Source: Porphyromonadaceae bacterium UBA4277 (GTDB lineage Bacteria > Bacteroidota > Bacteroidia > Bacteroidales > Muribaculaceae). Taken from it: 11,616 bases of DNA. Location: contig DGVT01000094.1 in NCBI GenBank assembly GCA_002395965.1, positions 1-11,616 of the forward strand, read 5' to 3'. The notes beneath the pieces are model-generated. The model had not been told where the DNA came from and did no database searches. It saw nothing but the letters and a program-made list of their open reading frames with translations. Below are positions 6,301 to 11,616 of the stretch, piece by piece. Numbering within the stretch: position 1 is the first letter of the stretch; every line of letters begins with the position of its first letter. Position numbers and translations under genes: made by a program.

Positions 6301-7566
6301 TTAGTTGAGCGAGCGAGTGAGTCCGTAGCCCACGAGCTGGTCATATCGTCCGCCGCTGGGTCGATGATAGACCAAGATTAGATATTGGTTTATCGTCTGG
6401 TACTTATCTCCGTCGATAACAGCCGTCTGCCCTATCGAAGCGCCATCGGGCACCCATAGGTACTGATAGTTGTAGGCGCCCTGCTTGAGAAGCATGTCGT
6501 TAACATAACATCCACTGGAAGCATCATATTTCATCACTGTGGTACTGGCCGGCAAACCGTGGGTGAATTCTCCCTCGAGGAAGATGTTGCCACCCTCCAC
6601 AGGTCCGCCCGTGTTAAGCATGAAATGCGTCACCACATAGTCGGCATCAATGTCGCTATCGTTGCCCTCGGCATTGCGAATGGTGAAGTGGCCGCGCTGG
6701 GTCTGGTCATACAGGTATTGCTGGTTGACGCGCGGCTCGTCGGCATAGAGCGTGGCATGATAGAACGGCTGCACATAGTCGATGGCCGCCACTCCCATGT
6801 TCAGAGTGTGTATGTTAACGGTCTCGAAGCGTCGGTACTCATTTCCTGCCTCAAAAATCAGTTCCGGCTGGTGCTCATAGGTCACAGTGCCTATTCCGGC
6901 GCTCATGGGGCGGCGCAGCACCACGGCATTGTCGATGCGGGTGTTCTGGAAAATCACTGTGGTCAGTTCGCCATAAGGGTCGGCCACCACACCCGGCTTG
7001 TAGTTGAGGTTAATGGTGAGCTGCTGGTGGGCATCGTTGTAGTCTTCGTCGGTATTTGAGCTGACATCGGTCATCACCGTCAGGCGCGGCTCCACAACCA
7101 TGAATCGAGTCTGGAACAGCACCTTGTCGGGGTCGTCTTGCTCATAGACGCGCAGCACATAGTTGCCGCTGCGAGTCATCACCATGTTGTCGTTAGGCAG
7201 GCTGAAAGTGTAGTTAAAATAGTGTGTAAACGTGGTCTCGCTCTGCCTGTAGTCGTCGATGTCGGCATAGTTGAAGCCTTCGACATATTCACTCTCGAGC
7301 AGCTGCGACGGTTGCCACAGTGCATCGCAGTGCTGCAGGCTGTAGCGCAGGTAGTGCACGTCATAGTCGATGTAGTCGAAGTTCACCACCAGGCGGTCGT
7401 CGCTGCCCATTACCAGCACCGGCGGCAGATAGATGTTGCTTGCCGGAGCCACCTTGAGCGAGCGCACATTGCTGTCAACGATGCGGATGCGCGTGTCGTC
7501 GGGCACCTGAGCCTGCATCACTATAGGAAGTAGGCTGGCGATCACTAACAAAAATATTCGGTTCAT
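6301..7566 (-). CDS. Type IX secretion system plug-family protein (DUF5103)
   Basis: A 421-residue secreted beta-rich protein. The start is the ATG at 7564-7566, giving a signal peptide MNRIFLLVIASLLPIVMQAQ; the longer frame only adds the leader. The N-terminal part (DTRIRIVDSNVRSLKV, then PPVLVMGSDDRLVVNFDYID and LQHCDALWQPSQLLESEYVEGFN) and the C-terminal part (GPVEGGNIFLEGEF, YDASSGCYVNDMLLKQGAYNYQY) fit the family once called DUF5103. In Flavobacterium johnsoniae, a member of that family was seen as the Plug that closes the periplasmic side of the SprA translocon when PorV is absent. I recognise the family from its pattern, not from a search. No other T9SS gene (sprA, porV, porK-N) is in the window. 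The promoter is at 7607-7638. Confidence 0.82.
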   Translation of the reverse strand: MNRIFLLVIASLLPIVMQAQVPDDTRIRIVDSNVRSLKVAPASNIYLPPVLVMGSDDRLVVNFDYIDYDVHYLRYSLQHCDALWQPSQLLESEYVEGFNYADIDDYRQSETTFTHYFNYTFSLPNDNMVMTRSGNYVLRVYEQDDPDKVLFQTRFMVVEPRLTVMTDVSSNTDEDYNDAHQQLTINLNYKPGVVADPYGELTTVIFQNTRIDNAVVLRRPMSAGIGTVTYEHQPELIFEAGNEYRRFETVNIHTLNMGVAAIDYVQPFYHATLYADEPRVNQQYLYDQTQRGHFTIRNAEGNDSDIDADYVVTHFMLNTGGPVEGGNIFLEGEFTHGLPASTTVMKYDASSGCYVNDMLLKQGAYNYQYLWVPDGASIGQTAVIDGDKYQTINQYLILVYHRPSGGRYDQLVGYGLTRSLN

Positions 7567-7606
7567 CGTTATTCGCTTTTTGTTATAACAACAAAAAATT
7601 ATGGTG

Positions 7607-7638
7607 CAAAAGTAATACAATCGCTGCCAATTTGCAAA
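7607..7638 (-). promoter_or_regulatory. Consensus promoter of the plug-family gene
   Basis: On the minus strand TTTG (7635-7638), 20 nt, then TACTTTTG (7607-7614): both boxes and the spacing match the Bacteroidetes consensus exactly. The predicted leader is about 35 nt. The codons of the longer reading frame lie within this leader and promoter, supporting the ATG at 7566. Confidence 0.85.
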
Positions 7639-7682
7639 TCATGGCAGCTGCAAAGTGCAAAATCTTCACTTGCCGGGGGCAA

Positions 7683-7727
7683 CTGGGACTGCTGGCACTG
7701 CTGGGACCACTGGCACTGCTGGGACTG
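7683..7727. repeat. Second 9-bp minisatellite (CTGGGACTG / CTGGCACTG)
   Basis: Five contiguous 9-mers: CTGGGACTG, CTGGCACTG, CTGGGACCA, CTGGCACTG, CTGGGACTG. They lie 40 bp past the AraC-family stop codon and upstream of the plug promoter. The unit differs from that at 6172-6296 but has the same period. Confidence 0.88.
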
Positions 7728-7767
7728 CTGAAGCGGATGGGAGTGGTGAGAGCGCTGGGGGCGACGG

Positions 7768-8661
7768 CTACAGGCTGCGGTAGTTGGCGGGGGTGGTTGC
7801 GGTAAGGCGCTTGAAGAACTTGGTAAAGAAGCTGGGGTTGGCAAAGCTTAGCTCGTCGGCTATCTGCACCACCGTCTTGTCGGTGTGTTGCAGCATCACT
7901 TTTGCTTCGGTAATCAGTGCACGGTCGATCCACTCCTTTGCCGTGGTGCCGCTCACATTCTTAATCACCACGCCCAAGTGGCGCTGTGTGAGGCACAGGC
8001 GGTCGGCATAGAAGGCGAGCTGATGCTCCCGCCGGCAATGCTCGTTGACCAGTGCAATGAATCGTGAGAACAACTCGGCCGAGTGCGAGATGCCCACTGC
8101 ACTGCCACTGCTGGCACGATATTGCTCGTCGTAGAACCACAGCAGCGATGCCACCAAGCTATTAAACACGTCTCGGCTCCACGATAGCCTGTGCACCAGT
8201 TGCCACATGAGTCCCACGAGTTGTCGCAACCAGGCAAATTCCGTTTCACCTACTTTGAGCACAAAGTCGCGCACGCCGCCGCTTAGGATTGCTGGCATGC
8301 GCCCCGAAGCCAAGGGCAAATCGCCAAACACTGCCAGCCCCATAATCTGCAGGTCGCCCTCTACCGAGACCGGCTGCACGATGCTACCCGGTGTGAGAAA
8401 CAGTATCGTGCCCGAGGTAACGTGGTGATCTATCAGGTTGATATTACTGTGCACGTCGCCCTTGAGCACTATGCCCATGCGATAGTCGTCGATGAGCAGC
8501 GGCACCTTTTTTCCCAGGAAGTGGCGAAACAAGGCATTGCCACCCATGCCGTTAATAATGGCAAACTCCTTGTTCAGGAACAGCCCCTGCGTGTCTTTTA
8601 TCGTGTGCGACACGATGTCCTGGATCATCTCGTAGTTAAACTTTTCAGGTCTTTTCTTCAT
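7768..8661 (-). CDS. AraC-family transcriptional regulator
   Basis: A 297-residue regulator. The N-terminal half (about 25-120) looks like a cupin-type sensor (GIVLKGDVHSNINL, LFLTPGSIVQPV). A helical middle section rich in Trp and Leu (about 140-180) follows. The C-terminus is an AraC/XylS DNA-binding domain: first helix-turn-helix about 214-238 (AFYADRLCLTQRHLGVVIK) and second about 262-285 (TVVQIADELSFANPSFFTKFFKRL), ending TPANYR. The ligand cannot be predicted. It is transcribed away from the outer-membrane factor, fusion protein and ATPase genes, and the 162-bp gap between the start codons holds an inverted repeat at the efflux promoter, so it probably controls that operon. The frame behind the TAG stop stays open for 33 Pro/Ala/Val-rich codons up to TGA at 7666-7668, across the 9-bp array. 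Confidence 0.93.
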   Translation of the reverse strand: MKKRPEKFNYEMIQDIVSHTIKDTQGLFLNKEFAIINGMGGNALFRHFLGKKVPLLIDDYRMGIVLKGDVHSNINLIDHHVTSGTILFLTPGSIVQPVSVEGDLQIMGLAVFGDLPLASGRMPAILSGGVRDFVLKVGETEFAWLRQLVGLMWQLVHRLSWSRDVFNSLVASLLWFYDEQYRASSGSAVGISHSAELFSRFIALVNEHCRREHQLAFYADRLCLTQRHLGVVIKNVSGTTAKEWIDRALITEAKVMLQHTDKTVVQIADELSFANPSFFTKFFKRLTATTPANYRSL

Positions 8662-8683
8662 GTCTTAGGCCATAAATCGGCCA

Positions 8684-8691
8684 CAAAGGTA
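8684..8691 (-). promoter_or_regulatory. -7 box of the AraC-family gene
   Basis: The minus-strand TACCTTTG is a perfect TAnnTTTG box, 22 nt upstream of the ATG. No good -33 box is present at the normal spacing, which would fit a weak or regulated promoter. Confidence 0.55.
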
Positions 8692-8742
8692 ATAAATTAT
8701 GGCAAATAAATCGCATTTCGGAGCCACAATCATACAAAAAGA

Positions 8743-8780
8743 GCATTACTCGGTAATTACAGATAATGCCAGAGCGGTAA
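8743..8780. promoter_or_regulatory. Candidate operator in the araC-efflux divergent region
   Basis: GCATTA (8743-8748) and TAATGC (8764-8769) form an inverted repeat with a 15-nt spacer. Inside it ATTAC-TCG-GTAAT (8745-8757) is a smaller palindrome. CGGTAA also occurs directly repeated at 8751-8756 and 8775-8780, 24 bp apart. The right arm covers the -33 position of the efflux promoter (about 8765-8768), where no TTTG is present, as expected for an activator-dependent promoter. Binding by the adjacent AraC protein is inferred. Confidence 0.4.
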
Positions 8781-8788
8781 AAAGGCCG

Positions 8789-8796
8789 TAATTTTG
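8789..8796 (+). promoter_or_regulatory. -7 box of the efflux operon
   Basis: TAATTTTG matches TAnnTTTG exactly, 27 nt before the ATG at 8824. The -33 position has AATG, not TTTG, so unaided promoter strength is probably low. An in-frame TTG at 8794 is part of this box and cannot be the start codon. Confidence 0.65.
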
Positions 8797-8823
8797 CAGG
8801 TGAAAATCAGAACGACCAACATT

Positions 8824-10095
8824 ATGCATCGAATTTTAATCACCTTATTAATTATTGCAGCAAGCCTCACTGCCACGGCACAGGTCACCCTTGAGCAGTG
8901 CCAGCAGGCTGCAGTGAGCAACTATCCGCTCATCAAGCAGCGCGACCTTATCAGGCTCACCACCGACTACACAGTAGCCAACATTAAGAAAGGCTGGTTG
9001 CCGCAAGTGAGTGCGTCGGCACATGCCACACTGCAAAGCGATGTCACGGCATGGCCCGATGAGATGCGCGACATGCTCACCCGGAGCGGCCTCGACGTCA
9101 AGGGTCTGAAGAAAGACCAGTACCGCGTTGGGCTCGATGTGAACCAGACGATCTACGACGGCGGCAGCATCGCCGGCCAGGCAGCTTTAGCCCGCGAGCA
9201 AGGGCTCGTGCAACAGGCGCAAAACGAGGTCAACCTCTATGCCGTGAAAATGCGTGTCAACGAGCTGTACTTTGCCCTGCTACTTGTCAAAGAAAAGCAA
9301 AAACTCAATCATGACCTGCAAGCACTGCTTGAGAGCAATGAGAAGAAACTCGAATCGATGTACAGGCGCGGCACGGCTGCCGAAAGCGACCTGAACACCG
9401 TTAAAGCCGAGCACCTTGTAGCCGTGCAGCAAGGCCTTGACTTGACTGCACAGCAGCAGGCTCTGAGTCGAATGTTGAGCACGCTGTGCGGCATCGACGT
9501 GACCGACGTGCAGAAACCGCCCGTGGTCGAGACCGGCGACATGAACAACCGCCCCGAGTTGCAGCTCTACGACGCCCAGCTGCGCCTCACCGATGCCCAC
9601 AAGCAGACGCTCGATGCTGCCATGCGGCCCAAGCTCAGCTTGTTTGCCCAGGGCTTCTATGGCTACCCGGGCTACAACATGTTTGACGACATGATGCGGC
9701 ACCGCTGGAGCCTGAACGGAATGATAGGTGCCAGAATCACCTGGAACATCACCCCACTCTACACCCGCAAGCACGACATGGCAAAACTCAAGCTGCAACG
9801 GCAGCAGATTGAGAACAGCCGCGAAACGTTTGTGCTCAATAACCGTCTCGACCAAATCCAGCATGCCGACAACGCACGCCGCTATCACAGCGTGATGGCA
9901 ACCGATGCCGACATCATAGCCCTGCGCAGCAAGGTCAGGAAGGCAGCCGAGTCGAAGCTCGCCCACGGCATCATTGCCGTCAACGACCTTGTCAAGGAAA
10001 TCAACAGCGAGAACGCCGCCCGCGTGCAGCAGTCAATCCACGAGACCGAGATGCTGAAAGAGATATACGACCTAAAATATGCAACCAACAACTAA
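8824..10095 (+). CDS. TolC-family outer-membrane efflux protein
   Basis: A 423-residue outer-membrane channel subunit that would trimerise and join the inner-membrane pump to the outside. It has a signal peptide (MHRILITLLIIAASLTATAQ), then VTLEQCQQAAVSNYPLIKQ, the usual start of OEP repeats. The family's two helical-hairpin repeats are seen as long Gln/Leu/Ala-rich segments, with beta-strand insertions such as VGLDVNQTIYDGGSIAGQ and LNGMIGARITWNI. The length is near the normal size for Bacteroidetes TolC proteins. The ATG at 8824 is used rather than the upstream TTG, which is inside the promoter. The stop is 5 nt before the fusion-protein gene, so it is the first gene of the operon. A long antisense frame (9280-9966) over it is a codon-bias shadow. 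Confidence 0.95.
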   Translation: MHRILITLLIIAASLTATAQVTLEQCQQAAVSNYPLIKQRDLIRLTTDYTVANIKKGWLPQVSASAHATLQSDVTAWPDEMRDMLTRSGLDVKGLKKDQYRVGLDVNQTIYDGGSIAGQAALAREQGLVQQAQNEVNLYAVKMRVNELYFALLLVKEKQKLNHDLQALLESNEKKLESMYRRGTAAESDLNTVKAEHLVAVQQGLDLTAQQQALSRMLSTLCGIDVTDVQKPPVVETGDMNNRPELQLYDAQLRLTDAHKQTLDAAMRPKLSLFAQGFYGYPGYNMFDDMMRHRWSLNGMIGARITWNITPLYTRKHDMAKLKLQRQQIENSRETFVLNNRLDQIQHADNARRYHSVMATDADIIALRSKVRKAAESKLAHGIIAVNDLVKEINSENAARVQQSIHETEMLKEIYDLKYATNN

Positions 10096-10100
10096 CCACG

Positions 10101-11075
10101 ATGAAAAAAATAGCATTAATAGCAAGCATGGCTCTCATGCTCATAGCCTGCAACAACAAGGAAACAGAATTTGACGCCACCGGCACATTCGAAGTTACCG
10201 AGGTCACAGTCTCGGCCAAGGCCGGCGGTGAGTTGCTGAGTTTCGGCCTGCAAGAGGGTCAGGAATTGACATCTGGCGAGGTAGTGGGACAAATCGACGA
10301 CACACAGCTCAAGCTCAAGAAAGAGCAGCTTGCAAGCAGCAAGGCTCAGTTAGATGCCAACCGCCGCCAGCTCGGTGCCAACCGCAATGCCACTGCCAGC
10401 AAGCAGCTCGACTTAGAGAAGCAAGTTGCCGGCATCAGGCAACAAATTGCCAATGCCCGCCGCGAGAAGCAACGCTACAGCGAGCTGCTGCGCGACGGCG
10501 CCGTGCCCAGGAAGCAAGTTGACGACATCTCCTATCAAATCAGTGTGCTCGAAAAGCAGCTATCGGCCACCCAGGACCAAATCAGGAGCAACAACGCCAG
10601 CCTTGCACAGCAAAGTGCCGGCATCGATGCACAAATCGAAGGCATCAACGCCCAGAGTGCCGGCATCGATGTGCAGCAGGCCCAGCTCGACGACCAGATA
10701 GCCAACACCGTCATCAAGAGCCCTATTGCAGGCAGTGTGCTTGAGAAGTATGTCGAACAGGGCGAATTTGTCACCGTTGGGAAACCGCTCTTCAAGGTTG
10801 CCGACACGCGCAAGGTGGTGCTCCGCGCCTATGTGACCTCGGCACAGCTTGAGCGCATCAAGGTGGGACAGACCGTGAAGGTGATGACCGACTACGGCAA
10901 GCAGCACGGCAGCACCTACAGCGGCGTGATCACCTGGATATCGCCGCGCTCGGAGTTCACCCCCAAGACCATCGTCACCGACGACGAACGCGCCGACCTG
11001 GCCTATGCCGTCAAGATTACCGTGGATGGCAACAGCGACATCAAGATGGGCATGTATGGCAAAGTTAAATTCTGA
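10101..11075 (+). CDS. Membrane-fusion lipoprotein of an ABC exporter (HlyD/YbhG-like)
   Basis: A 324-residue periplasmic adaptor linking an ABC pump to the TolC-type channel. Type II signal peptide with lipobox L-I-A-C, Cys17 lipidated, so it is lipid-anchored. Domains in order: first half of the lipoyl domain (about 28-67, VTVSAKAGGELLSFGLQEGQ), a long coiled-coil hairpin (about 68-200, turn near DGAVPRKQVDD at 132-142), second lipoyl half (203-235, VIKSPIAGSVLEKYVEQGEFV), and a beta-barrel domain to the C-terminus (SPRSEFTPKTI at 281-291 is typical of the YbhG-like group). The descending helix has an exact two-heptad repeat: QSAGID starts at 171 and again at 185. It is 5 nt downstream of the channel gene and 11 nt upstream of the ATPase gene, all in one direction. 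Confidence 0.95.
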   Translation: MKKIALIASMALMLIACNNKETEFDATGTFEVTEVTVSAKAGGELLSFGLQEGQELTSGEVVGQIDDTQLKLKKEQLASSKAQLDANRRQLGANRNATASKQLDLEKQVAGIRQQIANARREKQRYSELLRDGAVPRKQVDDISYQISVLEKQLSATQDQIRSNNASLAQQSAGIDAQIEGINAQSAGIDVQQAQLDDQIANTVIKSPIAGSVLEKYVEQGEFVTVGKPLFKVADTRKVVLRAYVTSAQLERIKVGQTVKVMTDYGKQHGSTYSGVITWISPRSEFTPKTIVTDDERADLAYAVKITVDGNSDIKMGMYGKVKF

Positions 11076-11086
11076 GATTGCGAGCC

Positions 11087-11616
11087 ATGACCAGCATTGA
11101 AGTGAGTCATATAAGCAAGAGCTATGGCGCTGTCAGAGCCCTCGACGACGTGACGTTCAGCGTAGGCCGCGGCGAGGTTTTCGGTCTCATCGGTCCCGAC
11201 GGTGCCGGCAAGACCACCATGTTCCGCCTGCTGTGCACGCTGCTTGTGCCCGACAGCGGGCATGCCAGTGTCGATGGTTATGACGTGGTCACGCAGATGC
11301 ACGAGATACGCCGCCGCGTGGGCTACATGCCCGGCAAGTTCTCGCTCTATGAAGATCTCACCGTGCGTGAAAACCTTGAGTTTTTTGCCACCCTGTTCGG
11401 CACTACAGTAGATGCCGGCTACGACACCATCAAGGCCATCTATTCACAAATTGAGCGCTTTAGTAACCGCAAGGCTGGTGCCCTGTCGGGAGGCATGAAG
11501 CAGAAGCTGGCACTGTCGTGCGCCCTTGTGCACCGGCCCAGTGTGCTCATCCTCGACGAACCCACCACCGGTGTTGACCCTGTGAGTCGCAAGGAGTTCT
11601 GGGAGATGCTCGGCAC
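11087..11616 (+). CDS. ABC exporter ATP-binding protein, 3' end cut by window (YbhF-like)
   Basis: The first 176 residues of an ATPase that powers the exporter at the inner membrane; the frame is open at the window edge. Translation from the ATG at 11087 gives MTSIEVSHISKSYG, Walker A GPDGAGKTT (36-44), signature LSGGMKQK (133-140), and Walker B VLILDEP (153-159) followed by the D-loop TTGVDP. Where the Q-loop glutamine is expected, the sequence is GYMPGKFSLYEDLTV (79-93), so Gly83 replaces Gln. All other catalytic motifs so far are intact; the H-loop lies outside the window. It is the third gene of the efflux operon. E. coli YbhF joins two such domains in one chain; whether this one does is hidden by the edge. 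Two permease genes (YbhS/YbhR type) would be expected next. Confidence 0.95.
   Translation, partial: MTSIEVSHISKSYGAVRALDDVTFSVGRGEVFGLIGPDGAGKTTMFRLLCTLLVPDSGHASVDGYDVVTQMHEIRRRVGYMPGKFSLYEDLTVRENLEFFATLFGTTVDAGYDTIKAIYSQIERFSNRKAGALSGGMKQKLALSCALVHRPSVLILDEPTTGVDPVSRKEFWEMLG

Noticed and set aside
6130..6381. Ser-Glu- or Leu-Arg-rich open frames over the 9-bp array on both strands
   Set aside because: They exist because a 9-bp repeat with few stops keeps frames open. There is no promoter or conserved domain, so they are described as repeat rather than genes.
6559..7533. Plus-strand open frames opposite the plug gene (6559-7059 and 7138-7533)
   Set aside because: Val/His-rich antisense shadows without start context or family resemblance.
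9280..9966. 228-codon minus-strand open frame opposite the TolC-family gene
   Set aside because: It lies wholly within a well-supported gene and has no recognisable domain or signal; GC-rich third positions leave the opposite strand free of stops.

Overview
The window looks like chromosomal DNA of a Bacteroidales bacterium, possibly a gut lineage such as Muribaculaceae; the family-level guess is inference. The signs are several promoter -7 boxes of the Bacteroidetes form TAnnTTTG, sometimes with a TTTG-like -33 box 19-20 nt upstream; no strong Shine-Dalgarno sequences; many lipoproteins; a Tat system with TatA but no visible TatB; a type IX secretion plug-family protein; and intergenic short-period tandem repeats. 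No rRNA, tRNA, CRISPR array, insertion sequence, phage gene or defence cluster was seen.

Layout. 1-68 is an 8/26-bp tandem repeat, followed by a terminator (121-166) for a small charged lipoprotein gene (233-706, minus). Next on the minus strand are tatC (864-1670) and tatA (1783-2010), a secreted protein of unknown function (2052-2642), and an SGNH-hydrolase-like lipoprotein (2757-3935). A divergent promoter region (3936-4117) separates these from fabD (4118-4996, plus), which ends in a strong hairpin terminator shared with a convergent Ca2+/cation antiporter gene (5093-6067, minus). The 6068-6300 gap holds an AT-rich repeat and a 9-bp minisatellite. Beyond it lies the T9SS plug-family gene (6301-7566, minus), with an excellent promoter, then a second 9-bp array (7683-7727) and an AraC-family regulator (7768-8661, minus).

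The right end is an export locus on the plus strand. A TolC-type outer-membrane factor (8824-10095), a lipoprotein membrane-fusion protein (10101-11075) and an ABC ATPase cut by the window edge (11087-11616) lie 5 and 11 nt apart and should be one operon. Permease genes are expected just outside. The AraC gene is divergent from it, and the shared 162-bp region contains an inverted repeat over the -33 position of the efflux promoter, so AraC control of the pump is the natural hypothesis.

Most of the window is housekeeping or envelope biology. I do not see a clear new multi-gene system. The most interesting items are the paired 9-bp minisatellites flanking the plug gene (each free of stops in frame behind the preceding gene's stop codon), the AraC/efflux divergon with its candidate operator, a two-heptad duplication in the fusion protein, the ATPase with glycine at the Q-loop position, and TatC with alanine at a usually glutamate site.
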